The position numbers and the translations under genes were made by a program. The notes under the pieces were generated by a model. It saw only the letters and a list, made by a program, of their open reading frames with translations, searched no databases and had not been told where the DNA came from. This document shows positions 1 to 12,009 of a DNA stretch of 64,000 nucleotides, piece by piece; the stretch's first letter is position 1; every line of letters begins with the position of its first letter. Origin of the DNA: Melampsora larici-populina 98AG31 (Eukaryota; Basidiomycota; Pucciniomycetes; Pucciniales; Melampsoraceae). The DNA lies in assembly GCF_000204055.1 (NCBI RefSeq), contig NW_006768824.1, positions 312,366-376,365 of the forward strand. Reading direction: 5' to 3'.

Positions 1-632
1 GTAAGGTCATTCACCAGAATTGGACATCTCCAAGCAAGAGATTAAGCTGAGGATCCAAATTGGACAGATGAGCATCTGCTTCTAGATTTATTTGCTCATT
101 GAAATCTGTTTGAGATTTAGGTATGATGATGATGATATATTCGTCACGAGTGGATCGATGGTTTGATAATAAATTCAAAGAGATATGGAATGCGAATGAG
201 AATTGTAAATGAGTTGAAATGATTGAGATCGAATTGGGTTGAGTTTGTTTGTCTGATTTTAGCTCATAAGTTAAGCATTGATGAATGAGATGTGAGTTGA
301 AGTGATCTGGCATTAAAGGTTTCGAGGTCAACTTCTCGTTCTTGATGTTCTTTTTGTGGTAGGTCAGGGTGGTTGTTCGGTGTCCTTCTCAGATTTGGCG
401 CAAACTAATGAAATTATGGGTTATGAGAAAGGTGAATCACGTGATGGAAACCCAATCACGTGACTCAAACACGACAACTTGAACTTTGAAGCAAGAACAA
501 ACTTGGCAGGACATCAAAAGAACCACAAACGACCACAAGAAAAGTTAAGGAAAGTTAAAGAATTCAGGACAGGAAACATAGAAAGAAAGAAAGCAGACGC
601 GGAACTTATAAGGAAGGGTCGACCGCTGAAAA
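1..632. other. Intergenic/upstream region of the MCMBP-like gene
   Basis: No gene can be supported here. A 106-codon minus-strand frame (11-331) begins with TTG, has low-complexity isoleucine/asparagine content and no recognisable motif, so it is treated as a chance frame or an unrecognised exon. The useful content is the promoter side of the downstream gene, including the two CACGTG palindromes listed separately. Confidence 0.5.
438..462. promoter_or_regulatory. Two E-box palindromes (CACGTG) upstream of MCMBP-like gene
   Basis: CACGTG occurs at 438-443 and again at 457-462, both preceded by AAT, 13 bp apart and about 170-195 bp before the start codon at 633. CACGTG is the site of Cbf1/Pho4/USF-type bHLH factors in fungi. 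Paired spacing in a short promoter suggests a functional site, but that is inference. Confidence 0.45.
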
Positions 633-2664
633 ATGAATCCAGATAAACGAATCACAGAAATTATTAAAACCCCATTGAAACTTATCAAAGAAATTCATGA
701 AAACTCAGCATCAAGCACGAGAGCATCTCACCTTACAATCTCAAACTCATTCAAAGAAGTATTTTCAAATCAAGAATCAATTTATAAAGTAAGTCATTCG
801 AGTTTCATTATTCATGCAATCTGAGGAACATTGAACCGATTTTGAAATTAGATACCATCCATCACAAACCCATCAACTAGTCCAAGTTCATTGCCTAAAT
901 CCACTTTAGTGAGGTTCAGATGTATGATTCAAGATACCGGTTTAGGGAAAGAAATTTATTCAAATCAAAACTTAACATCCATTTATCAAGAATCTCATCA
1001 TGAAGAATTCGATCCAACTTTGAATTCGAATGAAAGTCAATTTCAGCTTCAAGAACGTGAATTGATTTATTCAGTAGAAATTCCTGGTGAATCTGATTGG
1101 TTAAAACAAAAGTTAGATGGCCCAATCGATAAAGGAATCGAGTTCAACTTAATGAACACAATGGATTTATCTTCCTCGTCTGAAACCGACTTCCATAAGA
1201 ATGAAGATCAATCTAAACTTTCATCAACACGTGACAAGTTTCCCTTGAAAGGTCAACAACATTTAGGAGTCTTGTTGAAAGTTTATGACGAAGATCAAAA
1301 ATTTGAAATCGATTCTATCAAAACTCATTCTGCCATTGAAGTTGTCGGAATTTTGGATTGGATCGAGTCAGTATTCTTTGAATTCTCTGAAAGACTTTCT
1401 TATTTTATTCTCAAGCTTTGAAATGCCACTATGGTTGAAATTGATCTTGATCACTTTGCCTCGATTTAGATTCAACTCGAATACAGAAGAAGATATTATT
1501 CCCAAACAAAACCCAGACGACATTCAGACCAAAAAGGATTTAATACCCTGCATTCATGTCATTTTTCATCATTCAATACCTAATCTTGTCATTTCGGACC
1601 CCATGACCTCGAACCCGATTGAAGAATGCGAAAAAATCAGGAGTCGTTTGATAAGATATATCGCTCACAAAGCTTTCAATAATGATGAACTTGCGGCAGA
1701 ATATTTGTTGTGTTCAATTATCTCAAACGCGTAAGCCTAATTTTCTAAAAGAAACGCAAATGAATTTTTATCAATCCAACAGCTGACGGGTTTGTGTTTC
1801 TCTAGACCAAGTGATACAAAACTTTCAATTCCAAACGAAACTTTACAGTTGAATTTAGTCTATAAGACTTCTTCGCCGTCACCGGAATCGTTGATTGCTT
1901 TGTTGTCCAAGCTTTTAACAAGAACAGTTACCGTTCCATTTGATATCCCTACCTTGAATTCAAATCGACTGTTTCCAATTTCAAATGAAGATCAGATTGT
2001 TTCAGGTTCATTACAACTCACTTCAACAACACAAGTTATTTTAAACTCGATGAATATGAACGAAGGAACACTCAACTCATTAGGAGTCAAGAATATAGGA
2101 TGTTTGAAATCTTTGATAGAAGATCGAACTTTACTTTATCAATTTCCTTTCAATCAATTCTTTCTCAATCTTTCACTTGGATTTATTGTTTTAAGCTTTG
2201 AATCTAAGAGCTTTTTGGAAGGATTTTGGAATTTACCAGTGGTTATTGAAAAAGAGAGTCGTGGATTTGTTGAAGAACCTGATGAATTTGAAATCCAACT
2301 TTGGAGGGAATATATTCAAAACTCAATTCAAAACTTGAAATCCATCAAAATCTCAGATGAATTATCATCGGTAAATTCCCATCTTTCTCAAGACAGCACT
2401 TTGAGTTGGTAACATCTCTGACACTTCGTTTTGAACTCTTTTTTTACCTTTCAGAAAATTCAAGAAAGTTTTGTAAATATTAGAAAAGGCGCAAAAGATT
2501 TAACAGAAGCCAATGAAAGATTAAGTTTAAATGAATTTTCAAATCGATTAAAATTATTAAAATTAATTGGGACTCAACTCAATACAACAGAATTAAATTG
2601 GTCAAATTGGGAATATGTATGTAAATTAGAAAAAGTTAGAAAAATCAGATGTTCAAATCATTAG
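633..2664 (+). CDS. MCM-binding protein (MCMBP/ETG1 family)
   Basis: Predicted protein of 586 aa from five exons: 633-788, 852-1366, 1416-1730, 1806-2370 and 2455-2664. All junctions are GT-AG and keep one frame. Family features in order: an early LVRFRCMIQD motif (exon 2) matching the MCMBP V(R/K)(Y/F)RxMVQD signature; a LKVYDEDQKF...VVGILDW stretch matching the 'VKVYED...YGIL' strand; the NNDELAAEYLLCSIIS helix (exon 3), like DRLAAEYLLLHLIS in the human protein; and a C-terminal part containing QIVSGSLQLTSTTQVILNS and FPFNQFFLNLSLGFIVLS. The length is close to the human protein (about 640 aa). In other eukaryotes MCMBP binds MCM3-7, displaces MCM2 and helps load or remove the replicative helicase in the nucleus. 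The ATG at 633 is the first ATG of the frame. Intron 2 is only 49 nt, and its donor (1367) was chosen because the alternative at 1371 loses frame. Confidence 0.88.
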
Positions 2665-4504
2665 TTTCTTATTGTAATTAGTATATTTTTGTGGAAGAGG
2701 TGGTGTGAAGGTGTGGTGGAATGCGGGTTTCAGGGGAGTTGAAAGATATGTGGGCAGATATCTTTTCATGTGGAATTCATTTGAATGTATTCTAAAATTG
2801 TTTTCAATGCGAAAACAGGACTCAGGTGACATTGATCTTCCATCACATAAGGGATGATATGTCCCTCATAAAAATCAATCAAGATGTGTACACCGTCACA
2901 AAAGGAGTCAGTGTTAGGGAGTTCCTCTCAGGGACCGTGCTTTTTGCTCCGCTCGCTTGATCAAACATGACCTACACTGTTAAATTGCCATTGAATGGGG
3001 AGCTTCAATTTCATCAAAAATGTTTTTTCCCAATTGGACATTCCGTGTCTGCTATCTGACAGTGAGCTCTTTGAAATGGGCATGACTTCAAATCCAGACA
3101 CAAATCTGGGAATATACTAGGAGAGATGCCATCCACCCTTTTACAGTAGTCAATGATTTGTCAAAATCAGCTGGTTTATCAAAGGAAGAACTTCTAGCCT
3201 GGTCTGATAGGCTTAGAGAAGTCTTCATACTCCTTGGTATGAAATTTTTTGGGAAGTGTGCAGACATTCAACCAACATCATCAAAATTGAGTCGGATTGG
3301 GCAGATGTTTGATCATGGCTTGTCTCTAAAGATAACTCACAAGGGCTAGAATTCAACACTATAACATTTCCAAAAACCTAATGAATCTACCTTACAAGGT
3401 ATCATAATTGAAATACCCCCTGAAGAGCACACAGCTGTATAGTCAAGCTTACAGCTGAGAAAAATTTGTGTTCTAACTTTGGCCCACAGGAGTTTGGCTT
3501 CTATCTTGGTGGATAGTTTGTGGCCTCAAGGTTGCACATATATCATCTTGTCCAAGGCATCAACATATTCAGAATACCAAAGAAATTTGCTTTCATAGTC
3601 AACAACTCAGCTCCTTAAAATTGGGGTGGAACCACTTCCACTGAAGATACTTGAGATTTTTGGGTACAAGACCATTTTTGTTAGTGACAGTTGCCTGTGA
3701 TTTTTTTGATGATGATGTAGTTGGAGTAGCTCCAATATTGGAGCTTCCCTGTTGAAACAAGCAAAATTGGATTACTGCAACACATACTGGTCTGAGTGCC
3801 ATTGACATCAGGTTTGCAAAGGTGCAGTCTCAATCTTTGTGACTCTCCAATGTAAAATGCAGCATCCATGCAGATACAGTCACCTCTGTGAAAACCGATA
3901 CCCAAAAAATTGGGTCCAAAGCTATTGGTTTTCACCGAGTATCTGTTTTCTCAGAGCAAAATTCACTAAAAATGAAGATTTATTTGCTCAAAAAAGTATT
4001 GGTTTTGCATGATTATCGGTTTTGTCATGTATTGGTTCTCGCAGAGGCGACTGTATACTTCAAAGAAGCTCAAGTGATCACCAAAAGAATTTGACAAACA
4101 AGTTTATCCAAATTGCATACATGGAATCTTGATGCATTCATATTATTGTGAAAAGTAGTAATAATTTTTTTGTTGTGACAAGTTTGTAAACCCGCTTTCA
4201 CATGTTGCAAGCTTTCCTCTATGTATCACAATATGAACATAAATCACAAACTGCTCATTCAAACATTATTCATCTGTTGAAACTGTTTGAAAGTGAAGTA
4301 TACCAAAACTTGAAACATCTTAGAAATATTTATCTTATCTCTTTCTTTCTTCTTGACTAGCATCCTACTTTATTGTTCTTGCTGAAGATCTTTTGGCTTC
4401 ACCACATAGCACAGTTTCCTCTAGGCATCTCCAACCACTGCATAACTCTTAGCCAATCAAAAATTCAAATATATCACATATTCTCTCACTACCTAACTCT
4501 AATC
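2665..4504. other. Gene-poor AT-rich interval
   Basis: No gene or RNA can be supported. Short frames (for example 3158-3349, 3599-3808 and 3888-4094) lack motifs, and several start on TTG/CTG. The last 130 bp before 4505 (pyrimidine-rich, CTTTCTTTCTTCTTG at about 4342) look like the promoter/leader of the next gene. Confidence 0.4.
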
Positions 4505-7040
4505 ATGTCTGGGAGGGCATGGTTTGTAAAATTATTCATGTTTTTGGCTCTGAAGCATTGGTCTAGTTATGTTTGTGCAGGATCACAATTGGAGGCAAAA
4601 ATTCTTGATGATTGGGGATGTACTCCAGAGACTCATTCTTGGACAAAACTCAATCCTTCTGAAGACTTTTTGGTCACAGAGTTCAGTGCGCACAATATGG
4701 GTGATTTGGAGCAACTTTTAGGGAAGCAAATTGGCCAGGGAGTAAGTCAGTCCTTTGATGACCTTGGAAAAACTAATCATGGTACACCTTCAACACACAA
4801 GATTTCATCAATAGACATTATGAATCACACCCCTTTGATGGAATACATCCCAGATATCACCTTTGCAAGTCCAAGTATACCAGCCATAAATACAAAAGGA
4901 GGGCATTCTCTGAGAGAAGTAACATCTGAAAATATGTGGGAATACAATCATGAAATTCCAACCTATGATTCATTTAGTCCACAAGAGGCTGATATATTTG
5001 ATTATACTCAATCCATGAATGAATATTATCAACACCATGAATCTATCAGGAACAAAGATGATTATCAGCAATCAGAAAAGCATTCCTTTCTGCCTCCAGG
5101 GGTAACCAATGACACACAGGAGCTCTTAGGGTGCAATTTGAAAACAAATCACATCCCAAATGGCAAGGATCAGTTGTCAAAAATCACAAGCCTTGAAAGG
5201 CTTCCTAATCAACAGAATGAGCTCCCAGATTCAAAGAAGAAAAATGTTCTCAAACCAATAGTCAGCAGGGAAAAAAGTATCTCAAATATATCACGGAAAA
5301 GAAGACAGCAAAAATATGAATTGGAAGCCCATGGTTCTCAAACCAATAGTCAGCAGGGAAAAAAGTATCTCAAATATATCACGGAAAAGAAGACAGCAAA
5401 AATATGAATTGGAAGCCCATGGTGTTTTTGTCCAAACAAGGATTGATGCTGTGAAAAGATACAGATTAAAAAGAAGAAGGAGAGAATTGGGTATCACCCC
5501 AGTTTTTAATGAGAAGCACATCAATCTCACATCAGATAAGGAGAAATTATTGGCTCCCATGTCTGATGCTTCAGTGGCAAGACAAAATGAACCGGTTGAT
5601 TTTACTGGTACTAACAATGAACAGAGGATCTCAATAACTGACCAAACCATGGCAATTAAAGAAAAATGTGGCCCTGCAAGTAGCAAAGATGTGCAGTCAA
5701 ATGTTGGGAAGAAGATTTATGGTCTTCTTCACAAAATTGGGATGCTAAATGTGAATCGGTCCCCCTCACTTTGTTATGAGATATATGAGTTTTTCCTAGA
5801 TATTTACAAGGGAATCAAAGGTGTAGAACAATTTGATGCTAAAGACGTCAGATCTGTAAGGCGTGCTATAAAGAATGCAGCATATGCAGTTGTCATGACG
5901 TTCCTTGGTATCCTGAGAGTCTTTGAGGCTGGTCAAAATGAAGAGAATGACACTGAAAGAACACTGAAGGATGGTTGGAATTTCATGAAAGGCTTTTATA
6001 GCACCTGGAAGGATGCAACACTTGAGCAGTTTCATTTTGGAAAAGTAACTCAATTTGATCAAGGGCATTCATTAAATCCAGAATTCCACTTGAGATACTT
6101 GAAGGATATTCAAAACAGGGCTGCAGTAAGCTATTCAATGATATTATCTATTTCACTGCTTTGGTCCAAAGATAGAGGGCATTCAAAAGTCCCCACGGAT
6201 ATGTGGAATCAATACAAGACAGTACAAACCACATGGTACACTGATTGTAAAACTGATCAAGGTGGAATTTACACAAGGAGGGGTATCCGGAACTACTCAT
6301 TCTGGGGCCCAGAACAATTTGAAAGGGACAATTGGCACCTGAATGGCAAAGAAAACTTATCACCTAACCATATATGGGAATTTGGCTCAAATGCTGCACA
6401 GTTCCATACAGATGTTGGTAGGGAAGTGTGCAAAGATTTACATGTGTTCTTTGAGGATCTCATCCATAAGCTACATATATCATACAAGAATCAATGTTCT
6501 GAATCACAGAATTTTCCAGCTGAATCAAGTGTCTGGCACAATGGGATTCATTCAGATGGTCTTAGCCGTATAATTAAGGCCGTCAGTTTGGCACAGTACA
6601 GACTGACAGTTCCTTTTATTGGACTGATCAGAGTCTTGAACAAAGAGAACTTGGATGCCAACCAACTACAAAAATTGATTCAAAATGCAATCAAATTTCT
6701 GAAGATGAATTTTTCTGAATGGAAGAAACTTGATTTCAATTCCAGAGATCTTCAGAGGTTGCTTTTCTCCAAACGCATTCTTGCTTCACCCAATTCAATC
6801 CGTTCTACTGAAGATATGTTTCAATCACTTGTTGTATGTATTGATCCAAATAAGTTTCCCTCCCAAGCTATCCTTAAACTCTTTGATTCATGGCAAGATT
6901 CAATCACTACAAGCAGACCAGGTTCAGATGACCATATTGACTTCCAAATTGTGAAAATACCTTCTGTCTCTGTTAAACACCTCATTCACTATGTTCAACA
7001 AATTCTTGATGACCATTGTCCCTCAACTAACAAGAAGTAG
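4505..7040 (+). pseudogene. Large secreted-type unrecognised protein, frame broken by an 88-bp tandem duplication
   Basis: I do not recognise this family. From the ATG at 4505 the protein begins with a signal-peptide-like segment (MSGRAWFVKLFMFLAL, then a possible cleavage after VCA). An acidic, Gln/Asn/His-rich region follows, then a very basic stretch (SRKRRQQKY and YRLKRRRRELG, possible nuclear signals), then about 480 residues of mainly helical, Trp/Phe-containing sequence ending at 7040. The first frame stops at 5405-5407. The second frame (open from about 5316) carries the C-terminal two thirds. The break coincides exactly with two adjacent copies of an 88-bp unit (5246-5333 and 5334-5421). 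Since 88 is not a multiple of three, the second copy shifts the frame, and with a single copy the frame would be continuous (about 815 aa). It could be a real mutation or an assembly error. A decayed paralogue lies at 8962-9610. Confidence 0.6.
5246..5421 (+). repeat. 88-bp perfect tandem duplication inside a coding region
   Basis: Two head-to-tail copies (5246-5333 and 5334-5421) appear identical by eye and start GTTCTCAAACC. Each encodes the basic segment around SRKRRQQKYELEAHG. The second copy puts the rest of the gene out of frame. Confidence 0.9.
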
Positions 7041-8961
7041 TTTATTCACTTGAAAGTGGATAAAACTGTCAGCATTTTTGGTGTTCAATGCTATCTTGAG
7101 GTATTTCAATGATATTGGTCTCAAAGAATATTACATTGCTTCAGGTGGCTAACTAAGATTATACTGCTAGAAACTCTCTTGTGTTACACTTTACATTCAT
7201 AGATAATTATCAATGTCAACAATGAACAGGTATCAACAAAAATGTATTGCTACAAAGATTTTCATTCAGTTGTTATCACCTAGACTCAAATAAATCCTAA
7301 TTCAGTTTGGCCCTGGCCCTGATCAGAAATGATGATGAGTAGTGATGTGCTATGTGTCATGCTTTTTTGGTCATATTCACACCACATATTCAACCAAAAT
7401 GAGTGGTCCTAGACCCATCACTATTACCAAAAGCCATATCAATAACCCTTAAGTGCATCCTGAGACCATATCATCAACACCTAAGTGCGGCCTAAAGCCA
7501 TTTTATTGAATCATAAGGTACACTATGAACCCATGCGTCCAAAATATATGGATATAAACTAAAATAAAAACAAAATAAAAACACCTTGGGGCATGTGGGT
7601 TAACTTGGATTGCCAGATTTCAACTTTTGCGGAGTGCATGTGGTTGAGACCAGGTGATAACAAATAGAATCAGATGATCTTGCACCCTTGAATCACTAGT
7701 AAAAATTGAAAGGCAAGTTCATCAAGACTTGACATCTTGTCTGGAAACCGTATCTAAATTAACACAAGCCCAGTCCTATTTCAGTTACACTATGGAGTGC
7801 CCTTAATCTTTGACATGACTATAAACTCTATGATTCTATATGCAAGAGTTGTACACAGGTTTAGCTACTCTTACCTTTTGTCAGAACAGCTAGTACAGGG
7901 CAGTGGCATGGCCAGGTCTCTGAGATTGATTCTTGTAAACTAACCTTATCTTGGCTAGCTAATTGCTGGTGGCTTGGTGTGTAAGGTTCTCATGCTTTTC
8001 TGTTTTTTAAACTTCTGTAAATTCAGGGGCAGGAAGGCAGCATCAGAAATTTATCAACTTGAGAGTATGGAACTTAGATTGATGAATATGATTTCCAATC
8101 AATTTGAGCCTGATGTCCATCCCTGACATCACTGCAGTGCCTTTCAGTTTTGGGAAGAAATGTGAGCTTCTGGTAATGGTTGTCAGGTTTTGAGCTGTGG
8201 TGCAAACATGTCACTGTGTATTCAAAGGAAGGGTCCCCTTTAATGCTAGACAGTGCATTCAAGCACAGTGGTGTAGTGGTTGCATGCATAAATAAAATAG
8301 CAAAGTATTGATCAATACAAAGAAAAATTGGACATAAGATATTGATACACAATAAGAGACAACAGACAAATGCCATAAGTAATAAATGGAGAAGGGTTTA
8401 ATAAAAACAAGAGTCAAACCCCCAAAATTAACAATAGAACATAACAGAAATAAAAATAAAAAAATACATAAAAACTGAATGTGAGAATTTACCAAAAACT
8501 AAACAATATTCACTTTTGTCTTCTTGGCTGACTGTGCACGGCTTTGGTGTGAATCTGTGCAGTGGACCAAAACCAATCAACCCCCAGAGGTGCTGAAGAG
8601 TGCAGTGGGGTTTCCAGACATTCCTGGTGCAACGGTCCACCTTGAAGTGCACTGGTTACGCTGTGCATCAGGGATTTCTGATGTATCAAGTGAATGAGAT
8701 TTGTGAATGATACAAGGTCTGAGAGGAATTGGAAATTGTTCTCTCCTGTACAAACACCTCTAGGCTTGAAACTACCCAGGGCTGACCCCCTCAGCTCCAC
8801 CAAGTCTCTTGGGATTCCAGCCCAGCTTGTTCCTTGCAGGTTCTCTCAAATGTGTGATAGGAGTTTTGAATCCTCCCTAGGCCAGAACCTAGGCAATTGT
8901 ACAAGAAAAGGCTTTGACTTTCATATGAGTTTAATATTGTGATTGAAATGCTCTTTATGTC
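7041..8961. other. Intergenic, repeat-like, no gene supported
   Basis: The sequence is AT-rich with no coding frame that resembles a protein. The 8500-8700 part is richer in GC and has several short GTGCA(C/G) inverted words, but no clear terminal repeats. Confidence 0.35.
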
Positions 8962-9610
8962 TTGGGTATCAAATTGAAAAATAAATCTTGTAATGCTCTA
9001 TGTGCTTTGACCAGGAGTCACAAACTCATTCAAAAGTTTGGTTCAAATGCTGCAGGGTTTCATATAACTTCTGGGAAACATTTGTGCAAACATTTACATC
9101 TTTTCTTCAAGAGTTCCATTCAGAAAGTGCAAATCCCATGCAAGGACTTGACTCCTTCTTGAACTTCACAAACCATTCCACCTGAATCAATCATCTGCAC
9201 CAATCTAATTCATTCAGAGAGTCTAAGCTGTGCACAGTACAAAGTGGTACTCCCTATCATTGAAGTCCTCAGGATCTTGAATCAAGGGCTTCAGACCAGC
9301 TTCAAAATTTGGTTCATCATGCAATCAGATCATCTAGATGACACTTCTTGAATGGAAAAACTTTGATTCCCATGCCAACAATCACCAAAAAGATTTTTCT
9401 CCAGGCACACTTGCACATCTCCCACATCATTTCCTGCTCCTTACTATAGATGTTGATACATATGGGTTTCCCTGTCAATATATTTTTCAGCTCTTGAAGC
9501 CATGGCAACACTCAAAACTCAAAGGCAAGACAAATTCATATGACCACATAGACTTTCAACTTGTCAACACACCTTTTGTCTCCTTTAACAAACCCAAGTT
9601 TCCATTTTAA
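8962..9610 (+). pseudogene. Decayed paralogue of the 4505-7040 gene
   Basis: Three frames here match consecutive parts of the upstream gene. At about 9025-9135, KFGSNAAGFH..KHLCKHLHLFF corresponds to WEFGSNAAQFH..REVCKDLHVFF. At about 9220-9330, SCAQYKVVLPIIEVLRILNQ corresponds to SLAQYRLTVPFIGLIRVLNK. At 9338-9610, a segment ending YDHIDFQLVNTPFVSF corresponds to DDHIDFQIVKIPSVSV. The matches are in order but in shifting frames with stops, so this is a dead tandem copy about 2 kb downstream. It shows the unrecognised protein belongs to a small family. Confidence 0.8.
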
Positions 9611-12009
9611 ACAGGTTTCCTATGATCAGGATACCTTACATAACCTGCATTAGCAAGTTTACTTGTCACTGAAGGGTATACTGTACAAAGTCATGTAAGT
9701 GTTTACCCCTTGCTTCTTTGAGGTTAGATATGTATCATAGAGGTGAGCAATTGAGCAAAACGTTTGTCAACACGGTGTAGAACTTAAAGCTCAACAAGAG
9801 CTTCACAGAGCTTAAGGAGGGATAATCTACTAGTATAACTCACTAATAGAAGTTGCCTGAAGACTGCATCTTTGAAATAATCAAGACAGTGATTTGCTCA
9901 ATTCTTAAAAATAAGGCACCAGATAAATATTTAGCAATACTTGGTTCAAGTATTATTCCTGTGAGTTTGATATAAGAAAAAAACTCAACGCTGCTATAGT
10001 ATTCTTCCAATTTAATCACAACAGAAGCACAATGTTATTAACCAAAGACCAGCAACAATCAATTAGATTGTTATTATAAAACTAAAGGCACGACTGAGTT
10101 TCTCGGCAAAACTGGATTAAACCCCTTAAGCCTTCATATGACCCCCTAAACCCCTAAGCATCTAGATAGTAGATTCCAATTAACCCTACTTTACTGGGCA
10201 GACCTCCACGGCCTATCCTCTTGATTGCACAATCCTTGATTCATCAAATTCTGTTTCCTCACCCCAATTCAATACCCCCAGCAAGATCCACCGACAAGAA
10301 TACCGTCTGCCACACTCCATTATTCACCAGCACGAGTTTTACAACTTCAACCAACCAGTTTTAATGTGATGCAACGTCCTTGTGGGCAGCCTTCATAGCA
10401 ACATTCCTTGCTACCTCAATTTCCCAAGTTTCCAATTCAGTCTGCGGACATACCAATCTGACAAACGAACCTGGGCCTTGGTCACTCTTGTTTGCAATAC
10501 CTCTGATCAAACTCCCAAGTAATCTTTCTCAATTTGCCATTCATCACAAACCCTCAATCCCAAACCAGTCCAACAATTGGAAACATCTCGATCTTGATGC
10601 AGAAGTCATGGCTTTACCGACTAGCCCCAGTAGGAGCACGTTGGATTCAAATGATCATAAAAGCTTCAACGGCTTGCTACGGAATTGCGGAAAAAGAACG
10701 AAAAGTGTGGGTGCAATTTGTAGTGTCAGCCTACATTTGTCCTCCTCCTTGCATCAAGTCAATCAATGGCTATTGGATCTTAGTCGGACCTCACATTGTA
10801 TGGCCTTACTCAAGTCTCAGCCGCTTACTCCTTAGGATCTTCAGTTCACTCAAGCTCTATCTGATCCTCCAATCTTCTCCGTTGATTCCATTCCAGCCAA
10901 ACTCGTATGGATCAAAGTCTTTGAGAAAGTCTTGGTGGACTCACCTCAAGTTCCTCCATCTAATGATCCTCCAATCAAATTTAAATTTGCGGCATCTGGC
11001 ACTCTCCGGTTTGTCATCTCTTATGTCTTCTCCAGCCTCTTTACCTCATCTAAATCTCAACTTGCCCTCCCCATCGCTACCTGGTACGGAACCTGACTTG
11101 AAACATTGTCCTCTTATACATGCCTCTTCAATAAGTTGTTTGGGTACCTGTAAAATCACCACCGTATATGAATCAACACATCCACCAAGTACAATCTCTC
11201 TTGGAGAAGGGCTATCTCTCACGTTCTTGAAACCTTAGGTAACTCATCCTACCGCCATTTCGAACTCGCCTGCTCCTACACCCTTGGCGTCTCCCTTCAC
11301 TGTTCAATAAACAGACAATCAGAAGATCAACTCACCATCAGACCGGACAAGTCAGTCTTTTGTGATTACTTTTAGATACTCTATCAATTCATTGAACTGA
11401 CCTTGATGGTTGTCACTCAGAATCAGTCTCATTAAGTGAAAACATCAAGGATCAATCATGTCATGTCATATCATATCATACAAGTCAAAGGCAAACCTGG
11501 TTTAAAACATCCACTTGCCTCATCTGAGATCAGGCCAAACTGGATTAAACTTCCTCAAGCACAGGTAAGTCAAGACTCAAATTTTGGCCACCTGCACGTC
11601 TATGCCAGCTCTAAATCAAGAAAGTCCCACTTCAGGCTACGTTCGGTTGCGATTACTTTTTGCGATCATTTCCCAGAATCGCAGTTGAAATTGGAAAAAA
11701 TATGTATCAAAAAAGACGTTCGGTAAGGATTATGGACTTGAAAAATCAACTCATTCCCCGTCCCAAAATGAGATCAATACCTCCCTTTGCAAAAACGCGA
11801 AAAGGGAGATTATCACTCCATAATCTCATTTTGGGCCTTAGCGAAATTCACTTACAACACCCTTTGACGTCCCTCAGCTTGAAAACTGGACAACGTCAAA
11901 GATCTTCACTTCACCCTTCCTTCTCTTTCCTCACTCCAAGATCTCTTTCTTCATCAAACATCATCAATCAACAGTTTTCAAGAATCATTTTTAAGAATCA
12001 TCATTCACC
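9611..12009. other. Intergenic with a broken unrecognised frame at 10380-11095
   Basis: One frame is open from about 10380, has a TAG at 10833-10835, then continues with protein-like sequence (TQALSDPPIFSVDSIPAKL...FAASGTLRFVISYVFSSL) to a TGA near 11095. It has no ATG in place and no recognised domain, so it may be a remnant gene. The rest (11240-12009) shows nothing supportable. Confidence 0.3.

Noticed and set aside
11..331. Minus-strand 106-codon frame at the left edge as a gene divergent from MCMBP
   Set aside because: Starts with TTG, low-complexity composition, no motif or splice context; the internal ATG leaves about 100 residues with no support.
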